A stretch of 64,000 bases of DNA from Staphylococcus hyicus (GTDB lineage: Bacteria > Bacillota > Bacilli > Staphylococcales > Staphylococcaceae): assembly GCF_000816085.1 (NCBI RefSeq), contig NZ_CP008747.1:1922001-1986000 (forward strand), given 5' to 3'. The notes under the pieces are model-generated. The model made no database searches. It was given only the letters and a program-made list of their open reading frames with translations, and was not told the origin of the DNA. Shown piece after piece: positions 42,009 through 53,255 of this stretch. The position numbers and the translations under genes were made by a program. How positions within the stretch are numbered: the first letter of the stretch is position 1; every line of letters begins with the position of its first letter.

Positions 42009-43211
42009 TTATTTAGATTCTGCAAATACTTTCTTTACTTTATCAATGGCATAATCAAGCTCTTCTTTAGTAATGACTAAAGGTGGTGCGAAACGAATCA
42101 CGGTATCATGTGTTTCTTTACATAAAATACCTTCTTCTTTTAAACGTTCGCAATATGGACGCGCACTTTCATTTAATTCAACACCAATAAATAAGCCACG
42201 ACCACGTACTTCTTTAATTGATGGATGATCAATTTCTAATAATGCATTTTTAAAATAGTCTCCGAGTTCTTGTGAACGTCCAGGTAAATCTTCATCCACA
42301 ATAACATCTAAAGCAGCAATTGAAGCTGCACATGCTAATGGATTACCACCAAATGTTGAACCGTGTGAACCTGGCGTAAAGACATCTAATACTTCTTTAT
42401 CAGCAAGCACAACAGAAATAGGAAATACCCCGCCGCCTAACGCTTTTCCTAGAATGTAAATATCAGGTTTTACTTCGTCCCAGTCTGTCGCAAATAATTT
42501 ACCAGTACGACCCAAACCAGCTTGAATTTCATCAGCGATAAATAAAACATTATGTTCGTCACATAATTCGCGAACTTGTTTTAAATAACCTTTAGGTGGA
42601 ATATTTATCCCAGCCTCACCTTGAATAGGTTCAATTAAAACGGCAGCCGTATTTTCATTAATGACCTCTTTTAATTGCTCAATATTTCCAAATTCAACAT
42701 TCGTAAATCCTTCTAATAACGGACCATAACCACGTTGATATTCTTTTTCGGAAGATAATGACACTGGTGCCATTGTGCGCCCATGGAAGTTCCCAACCAT
42801 TGCTATAATTTCAGCATCGTTCGGTTTAATACCCTTAACATCATACGCCCAACGACGTGCAGCTTTTAATGCCGTTTCTACCGCTTCTGCGCCCGTGTTC
42901 ATTGGTAATGCCTTTTCTTTACCTGAAAGCTTACAAATTTTTTCATACCATTCGCCTAAGTTTGCACTGTGGAATGCACGAGACACAAGCGTTACTTTAT
43001 CCGCTTGGTCTTTAAGTGCTTGAATAATTTTTGGATGACGGTGACCTTGGTTCACTGCAGAATAAGCAGCGAGCATATCCATATATTTATTACCTTCTGG
43101 ATCTTTTACCCATACACCTTCAGCTTCAGAGATGACGATTGGAAGAGGTAAATAGTTATGCGCACCGTAATGATTTGTAAGTTCAATAATTTGCTCTGAT
43201 TGATTTGTCAC
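42009..43211 (-). CDS. rocD: Ornithine aminotransferase
   Basis: PLP-dependent transfer of the delta-amino group of ornithine to 2-oxoglutarate, giving glutamate semialdehyde/pyrroline-5-carboxylate. 400 residues, class III fold: [15 protein letters not shown] near 105, [13 protein letters not shown] near 141, [14 protein letters not shown] near 224, PLP lysine Lys256 in LGKALGGG. It lies between rocA and gudB with gaps of 225 and 160 bases, so each may have its own promoter. In staphylococci the reverse direction can also matter because P5C feeds arginine synthesis. Confidence 0.95.
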   Translation of the reverse strand: MTNQSEQIIELTNHYGAHNYLPLPIVISEAEGVWVKDPEGNKYMDMLAAYSAVNQGHRHPKIIQALKDQADKVTLVSRAFHSANLGEWYEKICKLSGKEKALPMNTGAEAVETALKAARRWAYDVKGIKPNDAEIIAMVGNFHGRTMAPVSLSSEKEYQRGYGPLLEGFTNVEFGNIEQLKEVINENTAAVLIEPIQGEAGINIPPKGYLKQVRELCDEHNVLFIADEIQAGLGRTGKLFATDWDEVKPDIYILGKALGGGVFPISVVLADKEVLDVFTPGSHGSTFGGNPLACAASIAALDVIVDEDLPGRSQELGDYFKNALLEIDHPSIKEVRGRGLFIGVELNESARPYCERLKEEGILCKETHDTVIRFAPPLVITKEELDYAIDKVKKVFAESK

Positions 43212-43436
43212 TTTAAACGCCCCTTTTTTAATTAATAAAAGGGTAAACCAACCTATTTAACGAAACAAAACACCCATTTCACTGTTTTGATCGAATATAT
43301 GATGGCTTACCCTACCTTAAAAACATAAAGTATTACATCGCCAAATGGTTATCAACAAACGCTATCGTCTATATAACGTAATTGTACCTTAAGCACACAT
43401 TGAGACTTTATGCGTATCGTATTCAATTCTATCTCT

Positions 43437-44981
43437 TTATAAGTGTTCAGAAACTGTACGACCTTGCATGTGAAGCACTAAATAATCCGGTCCACCTGCT
43501 TTAGAATCTGTACCTGACATTTTGAAGCCACCAAATGGTTGGTAACCAACAACGGCACCTGTACATCCACGGTTAAAGTATAAATTACCTACCATGAAGT
43601 CACGTCGCGCTTGTTCTAACTTCATACGGTTATTAGAGATCACTGCACCTGTTAAACCATATTCAGTATCATTTGCGACATCAATCGCTTCATCAAAATC
43701 TTTAACTTTAGTAAATCCAACGACAGGTCCAAAAATTTCTTCTTGCATAATTCGAGAATTCGGATCTAAATCTGCGATGACAGTTGGATGAACAAAGTTA
43801 CCTTTTTCTTCATCCGTATTTCCACCCGTAACGATTCTGCCTTCTTCTTTACCGATTTCAATGTATTTTTTGATTTTATCTAAAGATTTCTGATCGATTA
43901 CAGGCCCAACATACGTATCTGGATCTGCCGCATTACCAACTTTAATTTTTTCAGTTTCAGCCTTAACACGTTCTAATAACTCATCATATATATCTTGATG
44001 CGCTATAACACGTGAACATGCTGAACATTTTTGGCCAGAAAAACCAAATGCGGAATAAACAATTGCATCTGTTGCAACTTGTAAATCTGCTTCGTTGTCA
44101 ACAATAATTGCGTCCTTACCACCCATTTCAGCAATCACGCGTTTAATATGATTTTGACCTTCTTGGATGACAGCTGCTTTTTGGATAATTTCTTTACCTA
44201 CATTTTTCGAACCTGTAAATGAAATGAGGCCTACATCTTTATTTTCAATTAAGAAGTCCCCGATTTCACTTGATGATCCTGGAATCCAGTTCACAACACC
44301 TTTAGGTAGACCAGCTTCTTCTAAAACTTCCATAAATTTATAAGAAATAATAGGTGTGTTTGAAGATGGCTTTAATAACACCGTATTACCAGTTACAACT
44401 GGCGCCGCTGTTGTACCAGCCATAATCGCATATGCGAAGTTCCATGGTGAAATTACAACACTTACACCTACTGGTAAATAATCAAATTGATTGTATTCGC
44501 CTGGACGGCTATTTACTTTCTTCCCATCTTTTAATTCAAGCATTTGTCGTCCATAATATTCCATGAAATCGATAGCTTCAGCAGTATCAGCATCTGCTTC
44601 CTTCCAAGGTTTTCCACCTTCTTTAGATAACAATGCTGAAAATTCATGCTTACGTTTACGCGTTATTTCAGCAGCACGGAATAAAATATTTGCACGTACT
44701 TTAGGATCTACTTTTCTCCATGATTTAAATGCCTCTTTTGCAGCATCTAACGCCTTTTGTGCATGTTCTTTTGAAGCTTTTGAAACGTAACCAATCGTTT
44801 CTTCACGGTTAGATGGGTTATACACACGAGTTTTATCGTCCGTATATACACGTTCTCCACCAATAATTAAAGGATACTCTTGACCTAATTCGCTTTCTAC
44901 TTTTTCTAAAGCGCGGAAATAAGCCTCGCGATTTTCCTCTTTTGTAAAATCTGTAAATGGTTCGTGTTTATATGGAATCAT
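43437..44981 (-). CDS. rocA: 1-pyrroline-5-carboxylate dehydrogenase
   Basis: NAD-dependent aldehyde dehydrogenase oxidising P5C/glutamate semialdehyde to glutamate. 514 residues, the RocA subtype. Active-site Cys319 ([10 protein letters not shown]) and Glu285 ([10 protein letters not shown]); Rossmann GFTGS-like [10 protein letters not shown] near 254; N-terminal [15 protein letters not shown] is typical. RBS GGGAGG. First gene of the rocA-rocD-gudB row; a cre-like site lies 157 bases upstream. In the S. aureus order I remember, rocA is not in this block. Confidence 0.94.
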   Translation of the reverse strand: MIPYKHEPFTDFTKEENREAYFRALEKVESELGQEYPLIIGGERVYTDDKTRVYNPSNREETIGYVSKASKEHAQKALDAAKEAFKSWRKVDPKVRANILFRAAEITRKRKHEFSALLSKEGGKPWKEADADTAEAIDFMEYYGRQMLELKDGKKVNSRPGEYNQFDYLPVGVSVVISPWNFAYAIMAGTTAAPVVTGNTVLLKPSSNTPIISYKFMEVLEEAGLPKGVVNWIPGSSSEIGDFLIENKDVGLISFTGSKNVGKEIIQKAAVIQEGQNHIKRVIAEMGGKDAIIVDNEADLQVATDAIVYSAFGFSGQKCSACSRVIAHQDIYDELLERVKAETEKIKVGNAADPDTYVGPVIDQKSLDKIKKYIEIGKEEGRIVTGGNTDEEKGNFVHPTVIADLDPNSRIMQEEIFGPVVGFTKVKDFDEAIDVANDTEYGLTGAVISNNRMKLEQARRDFMVGNLYFNRGCTGAVVGYQPFGGFKMSGTDSKAGGPDYLVLHMQGRTVSEHL

Positions 44982-45137
44982 TTATAAATCCTCCCTTGTT
45001 TAATTTGAGAAAGCACTTATTATTATCATGACATATCGCAACTAGGATGTAAAAGATTTTTTCAGGCTTTACTGAATTATCACAATTTTTGCGATGTTAA
45101 AAATCTTTAACACTCTAAAGCGACTTATCTGCTCGAA

Positions 45138-45151
45138 TTAAAGCGCTTTCA
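45138..45151 (-). promoter_or_regulatory. CcpA cre site upstream of rocA
   Basis: Minus strand TGAAAGCGCTTTAA matches the cre consensus at 13 of 14 and has a perfect AAAGCGCTTT core. The surrounding 44982-45507 stretch is AT-rich, with no other gene seen. Confidence 0.75.
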
Positions 45152-45510
45152 TTTACAAGCATTATAGCGTTTAATTACCGCAAATTCAACCACTTTCAAA
45201 GTGTAAATTTAGACCATGTATAAAATACAATTGCGGTAAACAGCAACTTTACAATAAAAGTATATTTCCTACCAAACAAATCATTCAATTATTATATGAA
45301 AATAAATAAAAATGTTACTTTTAACACAAAATCCTTACTTTATGTAATAAATTAAATGATATGTCAATATAGTTTGTTCTTCATGCGAATAAATCATTTT
45401 ACATTTTTGAATTAAGCCAAAAAATTAAGTGTATTTATTTTATTTAATCTTTTGAATTTTTATGACCATTTTATTAAATCATATTGATTAACATTTCAAT
45501 GCTAAAATAA

Positions 45511-45545
45511 AAAGCGAAGCGGTATACTTTATACCCCTTCGCTTT
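45511..45545 (-). terminator. Terminator after the S1-domain gene
   Basis: Minus-strand hairpin, arms AAAGCGAAGGGGTATA and TATACCGCTTCGCTTT with one mismatch, loop AAG, then TTATTTTA. It starts directly after the stop codon. Confidence 0.88.
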
Positions 45546-45547
45546 CT

Positions 45548-45937
45548 TCATTCGGCTTCGTCTTGCATTCGTCGCTTTGACTGTTTCACCCAATATGGTA
45601 GACGTTCTTTTAATGTTTGAAACCCATATGTTTCGGTCTCTTTTATCTCGTCCAATACTGAACGTTTTTCTTTTTTACGTTCATAATTTTTAAAATAATC
45701 ATTGTCTTTTAAAGACAAATTCAGCTTTCCTGATTCATCAATTGAAATGATTTTAGCTTTTACCGTTTGTCCTTGTGATAAAAGTTTTTTTAAATTATGC
45801 ACATAATCATCCATAACTTCTGAAATATGAATTAATCCTTCAGTATTGTCAGGGGTTTCAACGAAAGCACCGTAGGGTTGAATACCAGTCACACGTACTT
45901 TTATGTGTTGACCAACACGATACTGTTTTTTCAACAT
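45548..45937 (-). CDS. yugI: S1 RNA-binding domain protein (YugI/GSP13-like)
   Basis: 129 residues: one S1 domain at about 5-75 (VGQHIKVRVTGIQPYGAFVET, GLIHISEV, LNLSLKD), then a basic-acidic tail. Bacillus YugI (general stress protein 13) and pneumococcal CvfD are relatives that bind RNA or the ribosome and affect translation. The start at 45935-45937 follows AAGGGG; a 45-codon upstream extension is hydrophobic and has no RBS. Single gene with its own terminator. Confidence 0.88.
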   Translation of the reverse strand: MLKKQYRVGQHIKVRVTGIQPYGAFVETPDNTEGLIHISEVMDDYVHNLKKLLSQGQTVKAKIISIDESGKLNLSLKDNDYFKNYERKKEKRSVLDEIKETETYGFQTLKERLPYWVKQSKRRMQDEAE

Positions 45938-46191
45938 GCATAACCCCTTATTAAGTTTGAACTTCAACAGTATCATCATAGCACATATTTTTTCAGAATC
46001 ATAACTATAAATTGGCAATAAACAACTCTTAAAGATAAAACACGCTATAAATGCATTAGAATACACTGCCATTTTTTATTTTACAACATATACGTAATTC
46101 TCAACTATAGATATAATGGTATACTTCTTTTTTAAAAGTATTATCATTAAAGCCTTTCAATGAATTATTGCCTTTGTATTGAATGGCAGAA

Positions 46192-46207
46192 TGACAAATT
46201 TGTCATA
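46192..46207. promoter_or_regulatory. Perfect 16-base palindrome ATGACAAATTTGTCAT
   Basis: Two 8-base arms without spacer, in a 400-base gap between the S1 gene and DUF1871. No T run follows, so it is not a terminator. It could be an operator about 255 bases upstream of the S1 gene. No known staphylococcal regulator motif was recognised. Confidence 0.4.
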
Positions 46208-46249
46208 AATATGATTAAACGTGCACTTACAATTCCATTGCACAGAAAA

Positions 46250-46287
46250 AGCCTTCAACATTCATCCTTTAAATGAACTTGAAGGCT
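46250..46287. terminator. Terminator, CCTTCAAA hairpin copy 4
   Basis: Arms AGCCTTCAA/TTGAAGGCT plus inner TTCAT/ATGAA. On the minus strand it is followed by TTTTTCTGTG, 50 bases after the DUF1871 stop, so it ends ppiB-DUF1871. Fourth member of the hairpin family. Confidence 0.85.
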
Positions 46288-46337
46288 ATATTTAAATGGT
46301 TTTGAAAACATCTATTCTTACTATAAACATGGAGATA

Positions 46338-46595
46338 TTACGTATTACATTGTTGCTGAAGATAGATAGCTTCATGTGCTTTTTCTAAACAGACATCATA
46401 CGGTAACGTCTCTTCAAAAGAAAAACGATATATATTTTGGAACGCATTTGCAATTTCAGACGGATTACCAATCTGATGCACAGCATCCATCATCTCATAT
46501 ACTTCCGCATCTCCTAGCGTCTTATCATCAAAGTGCATAGGATTCCAATCAGATAACAATTGATAGAGTTGAATATTCAAATCGTTATTTGCCAC
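46338..46595 (-). CDS. DUF1871 family small protein
   Basis: 85 residues, acidic, mostly helical: LYQLLSDWNPMHFDD, EVYEMMDAVHQIGNPSEIANAFQNIYRFSFEE. It resembles the DUF1871 family, all-helical and of unknown function. Start is a GTG at 46595-46593 after AGGTG; an ATG two bases upstream is in another frame. It follows ppiB by 26 bases and is likely its operon partner. Confidence 0.7.
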   Translation of the reverse strand: MANNDLNIQLYQLLSDWNPMHFDDKTLGDAEVYEMMDAVHQIGNPSEIANAFQNIYRFSFEETLPYDVCLEKAHEAIYLQQQCNT

Positions 46596-46621
46596 GCATA
46601 TTCACCTTCTATTTAAATTGA

Positions 46622-47227
46622 TTATGCATTTTTCGCATCTTCAATATCAATGGATTCAATCACAACGTCAAAAGCCGGTTTATCTCCAGGGCCTACTTTA
46701 ACACTTGCAATATCTTCTAGCGTTTTCTCCCCTTCAACTAATTGACCGAAAACCGTATGTTTTTGATCTAACCACGGTGTACCACCTTTTTCTCGATATG
46801 CTTCGGCAATTTCTTTTGGCCATCCACCATCTTGTAATTGATTTAGCATTTGAGCCGGCAATTCTTTCATTTGTACAATGAAAAATTGTGAACCATTTGT
46901 ACCTGGTCCTGCATTCGCCATAGAAAGAGCGCCATATAAGTTAAATGCTTCCATTGAGAATTCATCTTCAAATGGGCCACCGTAAATACTTTCTCCACCC
47001 ATTCCCGTACCAGATGGATCGCCACCTTGAATCATGAAATCATTAATTACTCGGTGGAACGTAATACCGTTGTAATAACCTTTTTTCGATAATTCAACAA
47101 AGTTTTTAACTGTTTTAGGGGCGATTTCTGGAAATAATTTTAAAGTCATGTCACCCATATTGGTATGCATCACTGCTTTAATCTCATTATCTTGTATTTC
47201 TTTCGTAAGTTGCGGATATTTCGTCAT
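46622..47227 (-). CDS. ppiB: Cyclophilin-type peptidyl-prolyl isomerase
   Basis: Cis-trans isomerisation of X-Pro bonds; 201 residues, cytosolic (no signal peptide). Cyclophilin motifs: [23 protein letters not shown] near 57-79, [16 protein letters not shown] near 103-118, TVFGQLVEG near 158. The insert of about 30 residues between the last two is typical of the firmicute form. RBS GGAG-like (TGGAGAAATGAG). Divergent from the kapB-like gene. Confidence 0.93.
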   Translation of the reverse strand: MTKYPQLTKEIQDNEIKAVMHTNMGDMTLKLFPEIAPKTVKNFVELSKKGYYNGITFHRVINDFMIQGGDPSGTGMGGESIYGGPFEDEFSMEAFNLYGALSMANAGPGTNGSQFFIVQMKELPAQMLNQLQDGGWPKEIAEAYREKGGTPWLDQKHTVFGQLVEGEKTLEDIASVKVGPGDKPAFDVVIESIDIEDAKNA

Positions 47228-47300
47228 TTCTCATTTCTCCATTCATGTTAAACTAAAATATAACCATATCTTAACATATTTAAGAAAGGAAGGAATATTT

Positions 47301-47681
47301 ATGCGCTACCGATTTGCACATAAAAGTGGTGTGTATGGCGTTGAAGTCGTTGAAGAAACACAAGATCAAATATTGGTTAAAGTAATGCAAGTTATCAAGC
47401 ATCCTAAACAAGGCGACTTGCATTCACCTAATGAAGCTGAAGGCGTCTTTTTCCACGAACGTAAAGCATTGAGTTTGTATGAAAAACGCTATACTACAAA
47501 AAGTAAGTTGAAACCAATTGATGTAGACCCCTTACCTTATGAAGTATCTTTACAGCGTGCTATCACTCAGTTAGAGACTAAACTCAAAACTGAAGACACG
47601 TTATATAACCAAAAATCACTGATGTGTTTAAATGAACTCAAAAAAGATTATGAACGTCAATACAAAATAAAATTCGATTAA
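47301..47681 (+). CDS. KapB-like protein (kinase-associated protein B family)
   Basis: 126 residues with the KapB core VKVMQVIKHPKQGDLHSPNEAEGVFFHERKALS near 28-60 and a helical C-terminus. Bacillus KapB activates the sporulation kinase KinB; staphylococci have no KinB, so that role cannot hold here. No lipobox is visible, so the inherited name lipoprotein does not fit. GGAAGG 7 bases before ATG fixes the start. Lies 140 bases before mnhA with a hairpin between. Confidence 0.82.
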   Translation: MRYRFAHKSGVYGVEVVEETQDQILVKVMQVIKHPKQGDLHSPNEAEGVFFHERKALSLYEKRYTTKSKLKPIDVDPLPYEVSLQRAITQLETKLKTEDTLYNQKSLMCLNELKKDYERQYKIKFD

Positions 47682-47725
47682 TTTTATTCCATTTAAGACG
47701 TGTTTCTACTTATTTAAAAGTAGCT

Positions 47726-47761
47726 GAAAATCAATCCTTATCGCAATGAGGGTTGATTTTC
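47726..47761 (+). terminator. Hairpin after the kapB-like gene
   Basis: Arms GAAAATCAAtCCT/AGGgTTGATTTTC; T-rich outer arm but no clean T run after. It lies 45 bases after the stop, just before a TATAAT (47780-47785) that probably drives mnhA. Confidence 0.6.
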
Positions 47762-47819
47762 TTCACATTCATAATCATGTATAATAAAAGTAATGCAGTT
47801 TTATGAAGGAGGACAATTT

Positions 47820-50237
47820 ATGAGTTGGTTACATATTGCGGTGATTTTGCCGTTGATATTCGCACTTCTCATACCTGTTTTGTACCGCTTTTATAAGCGT
47901 GTGCATTTAGGATGGTTTGTGTTACCGATTCCAGTTGTGTTGTTCGTATACTTTTTAACGTATCTTCAACCTACAATGTCCGGTCATTACGAAAAAGCAT
48001 CTGCTACATGGATGCCACAAATCGGAATGAATTTTGACATATATGTAGACGGTCTCGGCTTATTATTTAGTTTATTAATTACCGGTATAGGGAGCCTTGT
48101 TGTACTTTATTCTATTAGTTACTTAAGCCGTTCTGAACAGCTCGGTAATTTCTATTGCTATTTATTGATGTTTATGAGTGCCATGTTAGGTGTTGTACTC
48201 TCAGATAATTTATTAATTTTATATTTATTTTGGGAACTCACATCATTCTCAAGTTTCTTACTCATCTCATTTTGGCGCCATAAAGAAAAATCATTGTATG
48301 GTGCAATGAAATCTATGATTATCACTGTTTTTGGTGGTTTGTCATTATTAGGTGGATTTATTCTACTATATATTGCCTCTGGTACATGGAGCATTCGTGA
48401 ATTAATCAATCAACTTGATCACGTTCAAGCATCTCCATTTTTCCTTTTAGCAATGGTATTTATCATTATTGGTGCAATGACAAAGTCGGCACAATTTCCA
48501 TTTTACATATGGTTGCCTGATGCAATGGAAGCACCAACACCAGTAAGTGCTTATTTACACTCAGCAACAATGGTAAAAGCTGGAATTTATTTAATTGCGC
48601 GTTTAACACCTCTTTTTGCAGTGTCTCAAGGATGGATTTGGACTGTAACATTATTTGGACTTGTCACTCTCTTTTGGGGTTCTTTAAATGCAACAAAACA
48701 GCAGGATTTAAAGGGGATTTTGGCCTTTTCTACTGTATCTCAACTGGGAATGATTATGTCGATGCTCGGTATTGGTGCAGTAAGTTACCACTTTAACGGC
48801 GGTGAAAATTTATTCTATGTTGCTGCATATAGTGCTGCAATATTTCACTTAATCAACCACGCGACGTTTAAAGGTGCGCTATTTATGATTACGGGTGCAG
48901 TTGACCACGCGACAGGAACACGTGATATAAAGAAACTTGGTGGCTTAATGACGATTATGCCAATTTCATTTACACTTACAATCATTACGTCATTAAGTAT
49001 GGCGGGCGTACCTCCATTCAATGGCTTCTTATCTAAAGAACAATTTTTAGAAGCAATGATAGAAGTGACGAATGCCAACCTTTTCAGTTTAAACACTATA
49101 GGGATTTTGTTGCCAATTGTTGCAGTGGTTGGTAGTATCTTCACTTTTGTTTATTCATTTAAATTTATTACGGAAATCTTTTTAGGTAAATATCAACCTG
49201 AAGTGTTGCCACACAAAGCACATGAAGCATCAATATTAATGAATATTTCACCTATTATTTTATCTACATTAGTGATTGCGATTGGGCTGTTCCCAAGTTT
49301 GGTTTCCGCACCTTTAGTGGAACCAGCAGTAAAATCGATTGCTAATATTGATAACATTACAGCTGAATTTCATTTGTGGCACGGATTTACACCTGCATTT
49401 ATGGCAACACTTATCATATATATTGCCGGTGGCTTATTGATATTAACACACAAGAAATGGGTTCCATTTATTAAAGGATTACCGACATTTCTAACCTTAA
49501 ATTATTGGTACGATCAAACTGGACGCTATTCACCTTTTTATGCAACACAATTGACACGTACGTATATGACAGGCTTTAGTCGAAATAATATCGTTATTAT
49601 CTTCACAACGTTAATTATCATCACGGCAGTGACACTCATCTCAGTGCCTTTTACGTTCGACTTTAAACACGTCTCACCGATTCGACCTTATGAATTTATT
49701 TCTGTGATTACGATAATCATCGCAGCTGTCATGATTATTTTTGCACGTTCACGCTTATTCAGTATTATCATGCTTAGTGCAGTTGGTTATTCAATGGCGA
49801 TCTTTTTCATATTCTTTAATGCACCTGACCTTGCATTAACTCAATTTGTAGTAGAAACGATTTCCACCGCACTATTTTTACTATGTTTTTATCATTTACC
49901 AAATATGAGTCGCTATAATGAAACGCCTAAATTTAAAATCGTCAATGTTGTGATTTCAATCAGTGTTGGTTTAATCGTTACGATTTTAGGATTAATCGCA
50001 TACGGTAATCGCCATTTCGTTTCTATTAGTGAATTTTATAAAAAACATGTATACGATCTTGCAGAAGGCAAAAACATGGTCAACGTTATTTTAGTCGACT
50101 TCCGTGGAACAGATACATTATTTGAATCAGCCGTACTCGGTATTGCAGGTATGGCGATTTATACACTGATTAAATTACGTGCGAAACATAAAAATGGTTA
50201 TGAAAGGGTTGAGAACATTGAACAGACAGAAAAATGA
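47820..50237 (+). CDS. mnhA1: Na+/H+ antiporter subunit MnhA
   Basis: Largest subunit of the Mnh/Mrp multisubunit Na+/H+ antiporter; homolog of complex I NuoL plus NuoJ-like and MbhE-like C-terminal domains. 805 residues, about 20 transmembrane segments. Proton channel motifs: [24 protein letters not shown] near 125-150 and [38 protein letters not shown] near 220-258, with the conserved Glu and Lys. ATG at 47820 follows AAGGAGG. First of seven tightly packed genes. Confidence 0.95.
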   Translation: MSWLHIAVILPLIFALLIPVLYRFYKRVHLGWFVLPIPVVLFVYFLTYLQPTMSGHYEKASATWMPQIGMNFDIYVDGLGLLFSLLITGIGSLVVLYSISYLSRSEQLGNFYCYLLMFMSAMLGVVLSDNLLILYLFWELTSFSSFLLISFWRHKEKSLYGAMKSMIITVFGGLSLLGGFILLYIASGTWSIRELINQLDHVQASPFFLLAMVFIIIGAMTKSAQFPFYIWLPDAMEAPTPVSAYLHSATMVKAGIYLIARLTPLFAVSQGWIWTVTLFGLVTLFWGSLNATKQQDLKGILAFSTVSQLGMIMSMLGIGAVSYHFNGGENLFYVAAYSAAIFHLINHATFKGALFMITGAVDHATGTRDIKKLGGLMTIMPISFTLTIITSLSMAGVPPFNGFLSKEQFLEAMIEVTNANLFSLNTIGILLPIVAVVGSIFTFVYSFKFITEIFLGKYQPEVLPHKAHEASILMNISPIILSTLVIAIGLFPSLVSAPLVEPAVKSIANIDNITAEFHLWHGFTPAFMATLIIYIAGGLLILTHKKWVPFIKGLPTFLTLNYWYDQTGRYSPFYATQLTRTYMTGFSRNNIVIIFTTLIIITAVTLISVPFTFDFKHVSPIRPYEFISVITIIIAAVMIIFARSRLFSIIMLSAVGYSMAIFFIFFNAPDLALTQFVVETISTALFLLCFYHLPNMSRYNETPKFKIVNVVISISVGLIVTILGLIAYGNRHFVSISEFYKKHVYDLAEGKNMVNVILVDFRGTDTLFESAVLGIAGMAIYTLIKLRAKHKNGYERVENIEQTEK

Positions 50238-50646
50238 TTTAATCTCACAATACTCTGCACTGATCATCTTTTTCTTAATTATGATGTTCGGTTTCTCACT
50301 CTTTTTAGCCGGACACTATACACCTGGTGGCGGCTTCATTGGTGGGCTACTCGTTTCAAGTGCACTTGTCATTATTGCAGTAGCATTTGATGTAAAAACG
50401 ATGCGAAAAGTATTTCCATGGGATTTTAAAAAGCTAATTGCGCTCGGTTTAGCATTTTGTGTTTTTTCACCAATGTTAAGTTGGACTTACGGTAAAAACT
50501 TTTTCACACATACATCAATAGATATACCTTTACCATTATTAGCACCGATGCATGTGCACACCGCAGTATTATTTGACACTGGCGTTTTATTCGTCGTAGT
50601 TGGTACAGTATTAACAATTATTTTAACGATTGGAGAGAATGAGTAA
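50218..50646 (+). CDS. mnhB1: Na+/H+ antiporter subunit MnhB
   Basis: 142 residues with four transmembrane segments; the family core reads [19 protein letters not shown] near 27-45. I chose the TTG at 50218 because it gives the usual 142-residue length starting LNRQKND and has AAAGGG 10 bases upstream; an ATG at 50200 would add six residues but lacks an RBS. It overlaps the mnhA end by 20 bases. MnhB is a hydrophobic accessory subunit needed for antiport. Confidence 0.88.
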   Translation: MNRQKNDLISQYSALIIFFLIMMFGFSLFLAGHYTPGGGFIGGLLVSSALVIIAVAFDVKTMRKVFPWDFKKLIALGLAFCVFSPMLSWTYGKNFFTHTSIDIPLPLLAPMHVHTAVLFDTGVLFVVVGTVLTIILTIGENE

Positions 50647-50993
50647 TGGAAATTGTCTTAATAGTCATTTGTGGGTTGCTTACGTCCATCGGCGTGTACC
50701 TCATTCTTTCTAAAAGTTTAATAAGAATTATTATAGGTACCGCACTTTTATCTCATGCAGCAAACTTATTTTTATTAACTATGGGCGGTTTAAAAACTGG
50801 GAACGTTCCTATTTTCGAAAAGAATGTTTCTAATTATGTAGACCCTATTCCGCAAGCTTTAATTTTAACGGCCATTGTTATTTCATTTGCAGTCACTGCC
50901 TTTTTCTTAGTACTGGCATTTAGAAGTTATAAAGAATTAGGTACAGACAACGTAGAACGTATGAAGGGAGTACCACAAGATGATGATGAATGA
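50646..50993 (+). CDS. mnhC1: Na+/H+ antiporter subunit MnhC
   Basis: 115 residues, three transmembrane helices, NuoK-like: [34 protein letters not shown], and [23 protein letters not shown], the typical NuoK C-terminal signature with the conserved Glu replaced by the [10 protein letters not shown] loop of MrpC. ATG overlaps the mnhB stop (TAATG). It overlaps mnhD by 14 bases. Confidence 0.95.
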   Translation: MEIVLIVICGLLTSIGVYLILSKSLIRIIIGTALLSHAANLFLLTMGGLKTGNVPIFEKNVSNYVDPIPQALILTAIVISFAVTAFFLVLAFRSYKELGTDNVERMKGVPQDDDE

Positions 50994-52482
50994 AAATTTA
51001 ATTGTAATGCTTGTGGCTATTCCAGTTATAACTACAATTTTGTTAATATTTAGTGGTTTACGTCCGTTTATTAAACGGTATATTGCACTAACCGGAACAC
51101 TCATTACATTAGGATTTGCAATTTGGAATTTAATCAATGTATGGCTAGCTGGTCACCCTATCGTACTCGAATTAGGATCGTGGAAAGCGCCATATAGTAT
51201 TGTTTTTGTATTAGATTTATTTAGTGCATTGCTTGTTACAACAAGTACACTAATCACAGTACTCATCATACTGTTTTCTTATCAGTCAATCGGGTTACAT
51301 CGTGAAACTTATTACTACTACTTTACAGTGATGTTTATGCTTGCAGGCATTAATGGAGCATTTATTACCGGTGATATCTTTAACTTGTTCGTATTTTTTG
51401 AAGTCTTCTTAATGGCCTCTTATGGTTTGATGGTCATCGGCGGAACAAAAATACAATTACAAGAAAGTGTCAAATATTTATTAGTGAATGTCGTTTCTTC
51501 AGCATTCTTCGTTATAGGTGTGGGGATTCTTTATTCTGTAGTGGGCACGTTGAACATGGCTGATATAAGCGTAAAACTGGGCAAGGTTTCTCATGAGCAC
51601 CCTGGTTTAATCAGCATCGTATTTATACTTTTTATATTTGTATTTGCAACTAAAGCCGGAACTTTCCCTATGTATGTATGGCTTCCAGGTGCGTATTATG
51701 CACCGCCTTTCGCTATCATTGCATTTTTCGGTGCGTTACTTACAAAAGTTGGCGTCTATGCAATTGCTCGTACGATGAGTTTATTTTTCCAAGATACATT
51801 ATCTATTTCTCACTACACGATACTTACTCTAGCGCTGCTCACCATCATTTTTGGTTCTGTAGGTGCTATAGCATATAGAGACACTAAACGTATCATTCTT
51901 TATAACATTATGATTGCTGTCGGTGTGATTTTAGTAGGTGTAGCAATGATGAATGAAACAGGCATCGTCGGTGCTATTTATTACACATTGCATGATATGT
52001 TAGTAAAAGCTGCTTTATTCTTCCTCATTGGGATTATGTATAAAATCACAAAAACGACTGATTTACGTAAGTTTGGTGGATTAATTCATCATTATCCGCT
52101 TCTTGGATGGACATTTTTTATCGCCGCGTTAAGTTTAGCAGGTATCCCGCCATTGAGTGGATTTTATGGGAAGTTATACATTGTACAAGCTACTTTCCAA
52201 AAAGGGTTTTATGTGAGCGGAATTATCGTTCTGCTTTCAAGTTTAGTCGTGCTCTATTCAGTAATGAATATTTTCCTACGTGGTTTCTTTGGAAAAAGTT
52301 ATGGCTATGTTTATAACCCTCGCCTTCACCATAGAGGATTGTTAGCAGTAGCTGTACTATCAGTAGTGATTACTGTTATTTTCGGTTTAACTGCCGAACA
52401 ACTCTATCCGTTTATCTCAGAAGGTGCAAAATCATTCTATCAACCCGAAACATATATTCAAAGCGTATTAGGAGGCGATTAA
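50980..52482 (+). CDS. mnhD1: Na+/H+ antiporter subunit MnhD
   Basis: 500 residues, about 14 transmembrane segments, NuoN/NuoM-like. [24 protein letters not shown] near 127-150 carries the conserved Glu; [22 protein letters not shown] near 228-250 the conserved Lys. Three consecutive ATG codons begin the gene; I used the first, spaced 9 bases from GGGAG, but the third gives the 498 residues usual for the family. Overlaps mnhC by 14 bases. Confidence 0.94.
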   Translation: MMMNENLIVMLVAIPVITTILLIFSGLRPFIKRYIALTGTLITLGFAIWNLINVWLAGHPIVLELGSWKAPYSIVFVLDLFSALLVTTSTLITVLIILFSYQSIGLHRETYYYYFTVMFMLAGINGAFITGDIFNLFVFFEVFLMASYGLMVIGGTKIQLQESVKYLLVNVVSSAFFVIGVGILYSVVGTLNMADISVKLGKVSHEHPGLISIVFILFIFVFATKAGTFPMYVWLPGAYYAPPFAIIAFFGALLTKVGVYAIARTMSLFFQDTLSISHYTILTLALLTIIFGSVGAIAYRDTKRIILYNIMIAVGVILVGVAMMNETGIVGAIYYTLHDMLVKAALFFLIGIMYKITKTTDLRKFGGLIHHYPLLGWTFFIAALSLAGIPPLSGFYGKLYIVQATFQKGFYVSGIIVLLSSLVVLYSVMNIFLRGFFGKSYGYVYNPRLHHRGLLAVAVLSVVITVIFGLTAEQLYPFISEGAKSFYQPETYIQSVLGGD

Positions 52483-52962
52483 ATGGCAGTTCAAATATTA
52501 ATTAATATTATCTTAGCTGTATTTTGGTTGTTTTTATCTGGCAGCTATACGATGAATTCATTTGTACTCGGTTTTTTATTCGCCTTATTACTCGTCTATT
52601 TAATGCGCCAAATCCTACCTGGCCGATTTTATCTTATAACGATTTATAAAGTCATTAAGCTTGCTTTTATATTTATAATAGAACTAATTAAAGCAAACTT
52701 TGATGTATTTAAAGTCATTATTCAACCCCATTTAAAGAATGAATCTGCATTCTTTGTATATGAAACAGATTTAGAACATAAATGGCAAGTCGCGTTATTA
52801 TCAAACTTGATTACATTGACACCTGGTACTGTAGTTATTGGTGTGAATGACGATATGAAGCGGTTATATATTCATTGTCTTGACTTTTCAACAAAAGAAG
52901 AGGAAGTTGCATCGATTAAAAACTCGCTTGAAAAAGCAGTGAAAGAAGTAGGTGAATCCTAA
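52483..52962 (+). CDS. mnhE1: Na+/H+ antiporter subunit MnhE
   Basis: 159 residues; hydrophobic N-terminus (about two to three segments within residues 1-80) followed by a cytoplasmic domain with [27 protein letters not shown] near 105-132, the MrpE signature. ATG follows the mnhD stop directly, RBS GGAGG in the mnhD end. It overlaps mnhF by one base. Confidence 0.94.
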   Translation: MAVQILINIILAVFWLFLSGSYTMNSFVLGFLFALLLVYLMRQILPGRFYLITIYKVIKLAFIFIIELIKANFDVFKVIIQPHLKNESAFFVYETDLEHKWQVALLSNLITLTPGTVVIGVNDDMKRLYIHCLDFSTKEEEVASIKNSLEKAVKEVGES

Positions 52963-53255
52963 TGAGTTATGACATATTTATTATCATTGCCTTAATCATA
53001 GTTGTGCTTTCTATATTGGCTATGCTTGTACGTGTCATTTTAGGCCCTACTCTTGCTGATCGCGTAGTTGCCTTGGATGCCATTGGTATTCAATTAATGG
53101 CAATAGTAGGTCTATTTTCTATTATTTTAAATACGCCATATATGATTGTAGCCATACTTCTAATTGGTATTCTTGCCTTTTTAGGTACAGCCGTATTTGC
53201 AAAGTTTATGGATAAAGGTGAGGTGATTGAACATGACAGAAACCATCGTGACTAG
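52962..53255 (+). CDS. mnhF1: Na+/H+ antiporter subunit MnhF
   Basis: 97 residues with three transmembrane helices; family core [21 protein letters not shown] near 24-44 and the C-terminal [25 protein letters not shown]. It starts in the mnhE stop (TAATG) and overlaps mnhG by 23 bases, the largest overlap in the operon. MrpF carries an Asp in the RVVALD segment implicated in ion transport in relatives. Confidence 0.94.
   Translation: MSYDIFIIIALIIVVLSILAMLVRVILGPTLADRVVALDAIGIQLMAIVGLFSIILNTPYMIVAILLIGILAFLGTAVFAKFMDKGEVIEHDRNHRD

Noticed and set aside
44982..45507. Possible gene in the 525-base gap upstream of rocA
   Set aside because: AT-rich with frequent stops in all frames; only the cre site and terminator stand out.
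45938..46072. 45-codon hydrophobic extension of the S1-domain protein
   Set aside because: No RBS; the S1 protein starts MLKKQYRVGQ as in relatives. It is not a signal peptide.
50179..50217. Earlier starts for mnhB
   Set aside because: They lie inside mnhA, have no RBS and give a length above the normal 142 residues.
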